Positions 1 to 6,938 of a stretch of DNA of 6,967 nt are shown piece after piece. A program made the position numbers and the translations under genes. How positions within the stretch are numbered: the first letter of the stretch is position 1; the number at the start of each line of letters is the position of its first letter. The notes beneath the pieces are model-generated. The model was not told where the DNA came from. It searched no databases and saw only the letters and a list, made by a program, of their open reading frames with translations. This DNA comes from an uncultured Lachnospiraceae bacterium. Lineage in GTDB: Bacteria > Bacillota > Clostridia > Lachnospirales > Lachnospiraceae. The stretch lies in NCBI GenBank assembly GCA_949935685.1, contig CATLGN010000083.1, positions 1 through 6,967 on the forward strand. The letters are read 5' to 3'.

Positions 1-1315
1 GGCGGTAACGGACGCCGGCTATGACTATATCGCGATGGACGCGGCGCTCACGCGGTACGGCGGCGTGGAGACGCGTGCGGAAGGAAGACTGTACGCGGAC
101 TGGCTGAAAAAGCATACGGGGGAATACGACGGTGTCATCTTCTCCATGCCGATTTTCGCCGACGAGAACGGAGCGATTACCGCGCTGCAGGATGCCGGCG
201 TACCGATTCTGATGCAGGCATATCCCGACGAGATCGGCAAAATGGATTTTGCGCACCGCAGAGACGCATACTGTGGAAAATTTTCGGTGACGGACGTCTT
301 TACCCAGTATCGGGTGCCTTTTACGGTTATGAAACCGCATGTGGTACACCCGCTGTCTCCGGCGTTTGCACAAAACCTGAACGATTTTGCGGCCGTCTGC
401 CGGGTCGTCAACGGCATGAAGCGGTTTAACGTGGGCTGCATCGGCGCGCGCACGACGGCGTTTAAGACGGTGCGCTTTGACGAAATTACGCTGCAAAAGT
501 ATGGTATCAATGTGGAGTCGTTCGATTTGTCGGAAGTATTTTTCAAGGTGGGGAAGAAGGCGGACGACGACAAGGCGGTACTGGCAAAGCGGGAACGGCT
601 GCAGGCCTATACGGACTGCTCCGGGGTGCCGCGGGAAAATATGCTCACACTGGCTAAGGTTGCGGTCGTACTGGACGAATACATAGAGGCTTACGCGCTG
701 GACGCGCTGACGCTTCGGTGCTGGAACGAGATGGAAGAAGTGCTGCGCATCTGTCCCTGTGTGCTGCTGAGCGAGCTGAATGACAGAGGAATCGTGGCCT
801 CCTGCGAAATCGATATGTGTTCCGCGCTGACGATGCGGGCGATGCAGCTTGCAAGTGGGCAGCCGACGGCGGTGCTGGACTGGAACAATAATTATGGCGA
901 TGCGGAAGACAAGGTGATTCTGTTTCATTGCGGGCCGGTTGCGCAGAGCCTGATGACGGGAAAGGGGACGGTGACGGAGCATAAAATGTTTGCCAAAGGC
1001 GATCCCGGCAGCGGATGGGGCAGCAATGAGGGCAGGATCCGGCCGTTTGCTATGACGTTTTCCAACTGTCAGACAAAGGATGGCAGGCTTATTGTCTATG
1101 CGAGCGAGGGACGCTTTACGGAAGATGTAATCGAAGAAGCGTTTTTCGGCTGCGGCGGGGTGGCGGAGATTCCCGCCCTGCAGGATAAGCTGATCCGGCT
1201 GGCGCGCGGCGGGTTCAAGCACCATACATCTGTCGGCGTGGGACATATGAAAGCGATTTTAGAGGAAGCTTTTACGACATATCTGGGATATGACTGGGTT
1301 GACATAGACGCCTGA
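1..1315 (+). CDS. L-fucose/L-arabinose isomerase family protein, 5' end outside the window
   Basis: Probable sugar aldose-ketose isomerase of the FucI/AraA-like superfamily (COG2407 type), cytoplasmic and metal-dependent. The reading frame is open from base 2 with no stop, and the ATG at 35 has no ribosome binding site and lies inside conserved sequence (AMDAALTRYGGVETRAEG), so the true start is upstream; I estimate a few tens of residues are missing. Family-like features are visible: a Rossmann-like N-terminal part (GVIFSMPIFADENG), a CEID segment at 803-814 whose Glu fits the first metal ligand, DWNN at 878-889 whose Asp fits the second, FHCG at 923-934, and a C-terminal KHHTSVGVGH segment at 1217-1246 that would supply the metal-binding His. 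It is followed after 74 bases by a sugar kinase, the usual isomerase-kinase order. The family is clear, but the substrate (fucose, arabinose, another pentose or deoxyhexose) is not. Ligand assignments are by recall of the family, not by alignment. Confidence 0.85.
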   Translation, partial: AVTDAGYDYIAMDAALTRYGGVETRAEGRLYADWLKKHTGEYDGVIFSMPIFADENGAITALQDAGVPILMQAYPDEIGKMDFAHRRDAYCGKFSVTDVFTQYRVPFTVMKPHVVHPLSPAFAQNLNDFAAVCRVVNGMKRFNVGCIGARTTAFKTVRFDEITLQKYGINVESFDLSEVFFKVGKKADDDKAVLAKRERLQAYTDCSGVPRENMLTLAKVAVVLDEYIEAYALDALTLRCWNEMEEVLRICPCVLLSELNDRGIVASCEIDMCSALTMRAMQLASGQPTAVLDWNNNYGDAEDKVILFHCGPVAQSLMTGKGTVTEHKMFAKGDPGSGWGSNEGRIRPFAMTFSNCQTKDGRLIVYASEGRFTEDVIEEAFFGCGGVAEIPALQDKLIRLARGGFKHHTSVGVGHMKAILEEAFTTYLGYDWVDIDA

Positions 1316-1328
1316 CGGCATCGGGCGG

Positions 1329-1367
1329 CGGCCGCGCACCTGTCTCGTAAGACTGTGTGCGCGGCCG
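1329..1367 (+). repeat. GC-rich intergenic hairpin between isomerase and kinase genes
   Basis: A perfect 11-base inverted repeat, CGGCCGCGCAC at 1329-1339 and GTGCGCGGCCG at 1357-1367, encloses a second 4-bp stem (GTCT 1342-1345 with AGAC 1350-1353) around a CGTA tetraloop. The two stems are separated by a small asymmetric internal loop. It begins 13 bases after the isomerase stop and ends about 9 bases before the kinase ribosome binding site. No T-run follows, so it does not look like an intrinsic terminator. A role in mRNA processing or 3'-end protection of the isomerase message, or in setting the isomerase-to-kinase ratio, is inference. Confidence 0.7.
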
Positions 1368-1376
1368 GGCCGGAAT

Positions 1377-1381
1377 GGGGG
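1377..1381 (+). promoter_or_regulatory. Ribosome binding site that fixes the kinase start at 1390
   Basis: A GGGGG run at 1377-1381 sits 8 bases before ATG 1390. This supports 1390 over the in-frame upstream GTG at 1357, which lies within the right arm of the intergenic hairpin and would add the non-family peptide MRGRAGMGETR before the conserved MKIAGLDIGTTG start. Confidence 0.6.
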
Positions 1382-1389
1382 AAACAAGA

Positions 1390-2880
1390 ATGAAAATTGC
1401 GGGACTGGATATAGGGACGACGGGCTGTAAGCTGACGGTATTTGATGAGGCAGGCCGCTTTCTGGATAAAGCATACCGGGAGTATCCCGTAAAGCGTACA
1501 TGCGGCGCCCATGAGGTGGATGCGCGGGCGATTCTGGATATGGTATGGGAAGTGATCCGGGAGATGGCGCAGGCTTATCCGGATATTGCGGGAATCGGCG
1601 TGACCAGTTTCGGGGAAACTTTTGTGGCGGCGGATGCAGAAGGCGGTGCGCTGTATCCTGCCATGCTCTATACCGATCCGCGGGGCGCTGCCGAATGCGA
1701 AGAACTGACGCGGAAACTGGGACGGGAAACGATATTGCATATTACGGGCGTTGATCCGCACGAGATGTACAGTATATCCAAAATGATGTGGCTGAAAGCA
1801 CATGAACCGGACGTATACCGGCGGGCGGCGCATCTTTTTCTGATCGAGGATTATGTGGTCTTTCATCTGACGGGAAAGGCGCAGATCGATTATTCCCTGG
1901 CGGCGCGCACACAGGCGTTTGACATCGGCACGCTGACATGGAGCGAGCGGATACTGGAACAGGCGGGGATTGACAAAAGTCTGTTGTCCGCGCCGGTTCC
2001 CATCGGCACGGCGGCGGGGAAAATACTGACAAATGTGTCGGAAAACACGGGACTTTCCCCCGACACGGTTGTCGTATCGATCGGACACGACCAGGTGGCG
2101 GCGGCCATCGGGGCGGGCGTTTTTTCCGCCGATCAGGCGGTGGACGGCGCGGGAACGGTGGAATGCATTACGCCGGTATATGACGGCCTGCCGGATCTGG
2201 ATGTGATGAGCCGCGGAAAATTCGCAGTTGTGCCGTATGTCCTGCCGGGCAAGTATGTGTGCTACGCTTTTTCCTATACGGGCGGTGCGCTGATTCAGTG
2301 GTGCGCGGACACACTGGCGAAAAAGGAGAAGGAACTGGCGGCGCAGGAAGGCGTTTCCGTCAATGCGTATCTGGAGCGGGGCTATGTACAGCCGACGGGC
2401 ATGCTGGTGTTGCCTCATTTCGCGGGAGCGGCCACGCCGTATATGGACAACGGTTCTAGGGGCGCGATACTGGGGCTGGATACCGGCACGACGACGGCGC
2501 GGCTTTATCATGCCTGTATGGAAGGCGTTGTCTATGAAATGCTGGTCAATCTTGAATATTTGCAGCGCTCCGACATCCGTATGCTTCACGCCACGGGCGG
2601 CGGCGCGCGCTCGGAGATCTGGATGCAGATGAAGGCGGATATGCTGAATATCCCGATTACCGCCCTTGCCACCGCAGACGCGGGCACGGTGGGCAGCGCC
2701 ATGCTGACCGGGATGGCGGCGGGCGTATTCCGTGATCTGGAAGAGGCGGCGGGGCATATGGTGGAAAAGACGAAGGTTTATGAGCCGCGGCCGGAAATGC
2801 ATCAAAAATACCGGGCGGTTTATGAGCGCTATCGCAAAGTCTATGATGCCGTGCGTCCGCTTATGGAAGCGGGGCGGTGA
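1390..2880 (+). CDS. FGGY-family carbohydrate kinase (xylulokinase/fuculokinase-like)
   Basis: ATP-dependent sugar kinase of the FGGY family (COG1070 type), 496 residues, the normal full length. The start at 1390 is chosen because the protein then opens with the family's first phosphate-binding motif, DIGTTG (residues 7-12). The N-terminal FGGY domain carries VTSFGET (71-77) in the region that contacts sugar in this family. A catalytic Asp is expected at D234 in IGHDQVAAAIG, very near the position of the xylulokinase base. The C-terminal ATPase half has GGALIQW and then ATGGGARSEIWMQ (401-413), the adenine-nucleotide binding segment, followed by AD and a Gly-rich GTVGSAML stretch. It would phosphorylate the ketose made by the upstream isomerase. 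The TSFGET segment differs from the MHG of xylulokinase and from the RE motif of glycerol kinase as I recall them, so xylulokinase specificity should not be assumed. The family is certain; the substrate is not. Confidence 0.92.
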   Translation: MKIAGLDIGTTGCKLTVFDEAGRFLDKAYREYPVKRTCGAHEVDARAILDMVWEVIREMAQAYPDIAGIGVTSFGETFVAADAEGGALYPAMLYTDPRGAAECEELTRKLGRETILHITGVDPHEMYSISKMMWLKAHEPDVYRRAAHLFLIEDYVVFHLTGKAQIDYSLAARTQAFDIGTLTWSERILEQAGIDKSLLSAPVPIGTAAGKILTNVSENTGLSPDTVVVSIGHDQVAAAIGAGVFSADQAVDGAGTVECITPVYDGLPDLDVMSRGKFAVVPYVLPGKYVCYAFSYTGGALIQWCADTLAKKEKELAAQEGVSVNAYLERGYVQPTGMLVLPHFAGAATPYMDNGSRGAILGLDTGTTTARLYHACMEGVVYEMLVNLEYLQRSDIRMLHATGGGARSEIWMQMKADMLNIPITALATADAGTVGSAMLTGMAAGVFRDLEEAAGHMVEKTKVYEPRPEMHQKYRAVYERYRKVYDAVRPLMEAGR

Positions 2881-2919
2881 CAGGCGCGTGTAAGCAGGGA
2901 GACAGGGCAGAGGGCAAGT

Positions 2920-4092
2920 ATGTATATCTCAGAATTTGTAGCACAGACCGTTGTGGAAGAAATCGGAAGAGAAATTCGGGAAAACGTCAACCTGATGGAT
3001 CAGGAGGGGCGTATTATCGCCAGCACGGACCCGGAGCGCATCGGCACCCTGCATGACGGAGCCAGAAGGGTGATCCGCGAGGGCCTGCAGGAGCTGTATA
3101 TCACGCCGGATATGGAGACGGCCACCACGAGAAAAGGCATCAATTTGCCAATCGCAGTGCGGGGCGAGACGGTGGGCGTGATCGGCATTACCGGCGAAAA
3201 GGAACGTGTGGCCGGGTATGGCAATATTGTACGGCGCATGACGGAGATTATGATCGAAGACAGTCTGCTGCGGGATAAGAACAAATATGACAGACGTGTC
3301 AGATACCGCTTTATGGAAGAATGGATTGGAAAAGCCGGCGCGGTGTATGACAAAAGTTTTGTGGAGCGGGGGCAGCGCCTCGGAATCGATATTGCGAAAC
3401 CGAGGCGGGCCTTCGTCATTCATTTTGCGCGCTATCAGGTATTGTCCGATACGATGGAAGGGCAGCGGCATCTGGAGGAAATGGAGGCGTCGATTCGCCA
3501 CTTTGCGGATAAAGAAAAGGATATGCTCTATCTGCGGGAGCCGCCGCGGCAGATTTGCCTCGTGCGGACATGTCCCGACGGGCGGATGCGGGAGCTGGCG
3601 CAGCAGATCATTCAACTGATCCGCAGGAAGTACCGCGAAAGTGTGCTGGTCGGAATCGATTCGGGCCGGGCGGGCGACAGTCAGATCAGCCATAACTGTG
3701 AGGAGGCGGAGGCGGCAGCGCGAAACTGCCGGGAAGGCGACCGGGAGATTGTATTCTACAAAGAACTGAATGTGGAACTGTTTTTGGATGAAGTGGACGG
3801 GGAGACGATGAAAAAGTATGTGGAGAAGCTGTTTCCCCATACCGATCTGAAAGAGCTGGAAGCTTATATGACGATGATCGCGGCGTATTTTGAATATGAC
3901 GGTTCCGTAACCCGGATGGCGGACATGCTCTTTATGCACAAAAATACGGTACAGTATAAATTAAAAAAGCTGGAGACACTTTCCGGCCGTGACATCCGCA
4001 CGCCGAAGGGGGCGGCGGTCTATTATATGGCGCTTTCTTTCTACAGGAAACTGTGTGGCAGCGGCGGTCTGGGTCGAAATATGTCAATATAA
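2920..4092 (+). CDS. CdaR-family (sugar diacid) transcriptional regulator
   Basis: Transcription factor of 390 residues with the architecture of CdaR, the carbohydrate diacid regulator. Residues 1 to about 130 match the putative sugar-diacid recognition domain: FVAQTVVEEIGREIRENVN, then MDQEGRIIASTDPERIG (26-42), then NLPIAVRGETVGVIGITGE (75-93). A middle region of about 190 residues resembles the GGDEF-like linker common in PucR/CdaR proteins. The C-terminal helix-turn-helix (PucR type) is clear: VTRMADMLFMHKNTVQYKLKKLE (about 330-352), where HKNTVQYKL is the recognition-helix signature of the family. There is no signal peptide or membrane segment. ATG 2920 is preceded by AGAGGG at 2909-2914, 5 bases away. 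It starts 39 bases after the kinase stop with no terminator between, and stands directly before the permease and glycerate kinase genes, its most likely targets. The family usually senses glycerate, glucarate or galactarate-type acids and activates; the effector here is inferred from neighbours. Confidence 0.9.
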   Translation: MYISEFVAQTVVEEIGREIRENVNLMDQEGRIIASTDPERIGTLHDGARRVIREGLQELYITPDMETATTRKGINLPIAVRGETVGVIGITGEKERVAGYGNIVRRMTEIMIEDSLLRDKNKYDRRVRYRFMEEWIGKAGAVYDKSFVERGQRLGIDIAKPRRAFVIHFARYQVLSDTMEGQRHLEEMEASIRHFADKEKDMLYLREPPRQICLVRTCPDGRMRELAQQIIQLIRRKYRESVLVGIDSGRAGDSQISHNCEEAEAAARNCREGDREIVFYKELNVELFLDEVDGETMKKYVEKLFPHTDLKELEAYMTMIAAYFEYDGSVTRMADMLFMHKNTVQYKLKKLETLSGRDIRTPKGAAVYYMALSFYRKLCGSGGLGRNMSI

Positions 4093-4126
4093 CAAAAAAA
4101 CACAGAAATATATGGTATGAGTAACA

Positions 4127-4155
4127 TTCACAAGGGATTCCGAATATGCTATCGT
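4127..4155 (+). promoter_or_regulatory. Candidate sigma-A promoter with extended -10
   Basis: TTCACA at 4127-4132 (five of six matches to TTGACA), a 17-base spacer, then TATCGT at 4150-4155 (four of six matches to TATAAT) preceded by TG at 4147-4148 in the extended -10 position. Transcription would begin near 4162 and give an approximately 85-base leader before the permease. The weak -10 core fits a regulated promoter. This is assigned by eye only. Confidence 0.4.
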
Positions 4156-4173
4156 AAGAAAGAAGTACAAAAA

Positions 4174-4224
4174 GTCCGACAAAACGTGCGACAAACTGTA
4201 CATATTGCACAAGTTCGGCAAAAC
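4174..4224 (+). repeat. Three direct repeats, GTNCGRCAAAAC-like, possible operator
   Basis: Three related boxes: GTCCGACAAAAC at 4174-4185, GTGCGACAAAC at 4186-4196 (immediately adjacent), and GTTCGGCAAAAC at 4213-4224. A weaker GTACAAAAA at 4165-4173 precedes them. Between boxes two and three lies the imperfect palindrome TGTACA-TAT-TGCACA (4197-4211). Clustered repeats directly before a transporter gene and directly after a regulator gene suggest a protein-binding site. If the promoter at 4127-4155 is right, the repeats lie in the transcribed leader, which would fit repression or roadblock better than classical upstream activation. I know of no published binding motif that I can match to them. 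Confidence 0.45.
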
Positions 4225-4247
4225 TATACACTTAGGAGGGTGAAAGT

Positions 4248-5639
4248 ATGACAGGAATTCCTTTTGTAATCGTTTTTATTCTGGCGATCGTGGTCATGAT
4301 CGTGATGATCAGCAAGTTTAAGATCCATCCGTTTTTGTCCATTATGCTCGTGTCCATGATTCTGGGACTGATCGGCGGCATTCCGTGGGTGGATACCACC
4401 GGAGCAGACGGGGAAAAGATCAGCGGTATTGCGAATGTAATCGGAAGCGGCTTTTCTTCGACGTTTACGAGCATCGGCATCGTAATTATTTTCGGCGCCA
4501 TGATCGGCAGTTTTCTGGAATCCACAGGAGCCGCGCTCAAGCTGGCCGACATGGTTGTGAAGCTGGTCGGGCCGAAACATCCCGAACTGGCGATTGAACT
4601 GATGGGATGGGTCGTATCGATACCGGTATTCTGTGATTCCGGTTTCGTAGTGCTCAATCCGATTCGCAAGGCTATGGTAAAACGGACGGGCGCTTCCTCG
4701 GTTGCCATGACGGTATGTCTTTCAGCCGGTCTGTACGCGTCGCATGTGTTTATTCCGCCGACGCCGGGGCCGATCGCTGCGGCCAATACGCTTGGCGTAG
4801 GAGAACATCTGCTTCTCGTTATGGGCTTCGGCGCGCTGATCTCGATACCTGCGCTGGCCGGCACTTATTTTTATGCGAAATTTATCGGCAAAACCATTAC
4901 CGCCAATGATGAGGCGAACAGCGGTGAGACCGTGCAGAGTTACGAAGAACTGGTTGCTTCTTACGGTAAGCTGCCGGGCGGCATGATGAGTCTGGCGCCG
5001 ATCATTGTTCCGATTATCCTGATGGCGCTTTCGAATGTATCTTCCATTTTAAAATGGGAAGGCGCGCTGGCGACGGCCTGTACCTTCCTTGGCACGCCGA
5101 TTATCGCACTGGCGGTAGGCGTGATTCTGGGCATTATCCTGATGGTGCAGAATGGACGGACATCAAAATTATATGAACTGACAAACGATACGTTAAAGAC
5201 GGTAGGCCCGATTCTGTTCGTTACGGCAGCGGGCGGGGTACTGGGCAAGGTGATTTCTTCCACAAGCCTTGTCAAGTTTATCACAGACAATGCGGCTTCT
5301 CTGCAGACGATCGGCATTTTCTTCCCGTTCCTGCTGGCGGCTATCCTGAAATCGGCGCAGGGGTCTTCCACGGTTGCCATTACGACAACGGCGGGGATTA
5401 TGGCGCCTCTGATGGGTGCGCTGGGAATGGGCACGCCGGCTATGGCAGCCTTGTGCGTTATGGCGATCGGCGCAGGCGCAATGACGGTATCCCATGCAAA
5501 CGATTCTTATTTCTGGGTTGTGACAAACTTTGGCGGCATGACGCCGGAACAGGGGTATAAGACACAGACGGCGGCCACGCTGGTGGAAGGCATCTGTTCA
5601 ATCGCGGCAATCTTTGTTTTGTCGTTGTTTATCCACTGA
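4248..5639 (+). CDS. GntP-family sugar-acid permease (likely glycerate or gluconate type)
   Basis: Integral membrane proton-coupled importer of the GntP (gluconate permease) family, 463 residues, a full-length size for the family. It is hydrophobic throughout, starting with a membrane segment at residues 4-22 and a second soon after, with a total I estimate at about 12. Family hallmarks are present: PVFCDSGFVVLNP (about 126-138), GLYASHVFIPPTPGPIAAA (161-179), SAQGSSTVA (369-377) and SHANDSYFWVV (415-425). One hydrophilic loop at about 219-246 (from ANDEANSGE to YGKLPGG) separates the two halves. The start is supported by AGGAGG 8 bases upstream. It lies between a CdaR-type regulator and glycerate 2-kinase, with 42 bases to the kinase, so the pair is probably co-transcribed and the likely cargo is D-glycerate. 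Gluconate or another sugar acid cannot be excluded, since family members differ in substrate without obvious motif change. Confidence 0.92.
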   Translation: MTGIPFVIVFILAIVVMIVMISKFKIHPFLSIMLVSMILGLIGGIPWVDTTGADGEKISGIANVIGSGFSSTFTSIGIVIIFGAMIGSFLESTGAALKLADMVVKLVGPKHPELAIELMGWVVSIPVFCDSGFVVLNPIRKAMVKRTGASSVAMTVCLSAGLYASHVFIPPTPGPIAAANTLGVGEHLLLVMGFGALISIPALAGTYFYAKFIGKTITANDEANSGETVQSYEELVASYGKLPGGMMSLAPIIVPIILMALSNVSSILKWEGALATACTFLGTPIIALAVGVILGIILMVQNGRTSKLYELTNDTLKTVGPILFVTAAGGVLGKVISSTSLVKFITDNAASLQTIGIFFPFLLAAILKSAQGSSTVAITTTAGIMAPLMGALGMGTPAMAALCVMAIGAGAMTVSHANDSYFWVVTNFGGMTPEQGYKTQTAATLVEGICSIAAIFVLSLFIH

Positions 5640-5681
5640 AAATATGTGCCGGTTGGAAGCCGTTGTTGAGGGAGGGAATTT

Positions 5682-6914
5682 ATGAATTTACGGAAAGACG
5701 CGGATGAGATTATCCGGGCGGCCATTGCCGCCTCTCTTCCGGATGAGGCGGTAAAAAATGCCTTGCAGGGGCGTGACTTCGGTTCGGGCCGGATCTATAT
5801 GGTTGCAACGGGAAAAGCAGCCTGGCAGATGGCGAAGGCGGCTGCCGATATTCTGGGGGAGCGGCTGACGGCGGGCGTGGTTGTGACGAAATACGATCAT
5901 GTAAAAGGAGAAATCGCAAAAACGACGTGCTTTGAAGGCGGGCATCCGGTGCCGGACGCCAATTCTTTTCGGGGAACGGAGGCGGCGCTGGCGCTTATCC
6001 ACGACCTGCAGCCTGCGGATACGGTGTTGTTCCTGCTTTCGGGCGGCGGCTCCGCTTTGTTTGAAAAACCGTTGATTCCGCAGGAGGAACTGGGTGATAT
6101 TACACAACAGCTTCTTGCCTGCGGCGCGGATATTGTGGAGATGAATACCATCCGCAAACGGCTTTCGGGCGTAAAGGGCGGCCGGTTTGCGCTTGCCTGC
6201 CAGCCTGCACAGGTATACAGCATCGTACTCAGCGACATTCTGGGCGATCCGCTGGATATGATCGCCTCCGGGCCCGCCTATCCGGATTCCTCGGTCTGTG
6301 AGGATGCGGTGCGGATTGCCGGGAAGTACCATTTGCAGTTGAGCGATACGGCGCAGAGGCTTTTGCGGGAGGAGACGCCGAAACGCCTTGACAATGTGGA
6401 GACGAAGATTACCGGAAGTGTGACGGGGCTGTGCCGTGCGGCGGCCCGCGCGGCGCAGTCGCTCGGCTACGAGCCGCTTATCCTGACGGATCAGTTATCG
6501 TGCGTTGCGCGGGAAGCGGGCGCATTTCTGGCGGCAATCGCCAAGACGCATCAGAATGCGGGGAAAAGCCTGGCCTTTATCGCGGGTGGCGAAACGATCG
6601 TTCATCTGACGGGAAAGGGAAAGGGCGGCCGCAATCAGGAGCTGGCGCTGGCAGCGGCGGAAGGGATCGCCGGGCTGGAACAGACGGCGATATGCAGCGT
6701 GGGCAGCGACGGGACGGACGGCCCGACCGACGCGGCCGGCGGCTACTGCGACGGCGGAACGAAAGCACAGTTGGACGTACTGGGAATCCGCATTTACGAT
6801 GTGCTGCAGGAAAATGATGCGTATCATGCCCTGCAAAAGACCGGCGGCCTGGTGATGACCGGCGCGACCGGCACCAATGTCAATGATGTGGCCGTGTTGT
6901 TGATTCGGCGGTGA
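5682..6914 (+). CDS. Glycerate 2-kinase, MOFRL/DUF4147 family
   Basis: Cytoplasmic kinase that converts D-glycerate and ATP to 2-phosphoglycerate, feeding enolase. At 410 residues it has the usual size of the two-domain MOFRL-type family (GckA/TtuD-like), unrelated to the GarK/GlxK type. The N-terminal DUF4147-type domain has VATGKAAWQMA with a candidate catalytic lysine at K45, GGHPVPD, LLSGGGSALFEKP (118-130, Gly-rich phosphate loop), and EMNTIRKRLSGVKGGRFA (153-170). The C-terminal MOFRL domain has GKGKGGRNQELALAA with R317, and the acidic SDGTDGPTDAAGG (342-354), both hallmark segments. The lysine and arginine fall near the positions I recall for the Thermotoga enzyme. ATG 5682 follows GGAGGG at 5671-5676 by 5 bases. 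It completes the uptake-phosphorylation route with the permease upstream. TtuD-type members act after hydroxypyruvate or tartronate semialdehyde reduction, so an internal glycerate source is also possible. Confidence 0.93.
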   Translation: MNLRKDADEIIRAAIAASLPDEAVKNALQGRDFGSGRIYMVATGKAAWQMAKAAADILGERLTAGVVVTKYDHVKGEIAKTTCFEGGHPVPDANSFRGTEAALALIHDLQPADTVLFLLSGGGSALFEKPLIPQEELGDITQQLLACGADIVEMNTIRKRLSGVKGGRFALACQPAQVYSIVLSDILGDPLDMIASGPAYPDSSVCEDAVRIAGKYHLQLSDTAQRLLREETPKRLDNVETKITGSVTGLCRAAARAAQSLGYEPLILTDQLSCVAREAGAFLAAIAKTHQNAGKSLAFIAGGETIVHLTGKGKGGRNQELALAAAEGIAGLEQTAICSVGSDGTDGPTDAAGGYCDGGTKAQLDVLGIRIYDVLQENDAYHALQKTGGLVMTGATGTNVNDVAVLLIRR

Positions 6915-6938
6915 TGCGTACAAAGGGAGCGTTTCCCA

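Larger units (their letters stand above)
4093..4247 (+). promoter_or_regulatory. AT-rich control region upstream of the permease gene
   Basis: This 155-base gap is markedly richer in A and T than the flanking genes and is the longest non-coding stretch in the window. It contains a candidate promoter (4127-4155), repeated CGACAAA-type boxes (4174-4224), an imperfect palindrome (4197-4211) and the permease ribosome binding site AGGAGG (4234-4239), 8 bases before ATG 4248. No intrinsic terminator for the regulator gene is visible: its stop is followed by an A-rich run without a GC stem. The layout suggests that the permease-kinase pair has its own regulated transcription start. Confidence 0.55.

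Noticed and set aside
1357..1389. Upstream in-frame GTG as the start of the kinase
   Set aside because: It lies inside a strong hairpin arm, has no ribosome binding site and adds 11 residues before the conserved family start. ATG 1390 has a G-rich site 8 bases upstream.
1096..2805. 569-codon open frame on the minus strand across the FGGY kinase gene
   Set aside because: It runs antisense to a complete, well-supported kinase. Its translation is low-complexity in Arg, His and Pro, typical of a frame opposite GC-biased codons, and it has no recognisable domain.
2929..3939. 336-codon open frame on the minus strand across the regulator gene
   Set aside because: It is antisense to a regulator with clear domains. 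Its His- and Pro-rich translation lacks any family feature, and it lies almost entirely inside the regulator gene.
4205..4230. TTGCAC ... TATACA as a second permease promoter
   Set aside because: The spacer is only 14 bases, and the start would fall within the ribosome binding site.
5650..5662. Small hairpin between the permease and glycerate kinase genes as a terminator
   Set aside because: The stem is only 5 bp with one G-T pair, the loop is 3 bases and no T-run follows.
6925..6937. GGGAG-CGT-TTCCC-like inverted repeat as an operon terminator
   Set aside because: Only about four pairs form (GGGA with TCCC), no T-run follows, and the G-rich half is better explained as a ribosome binding site.
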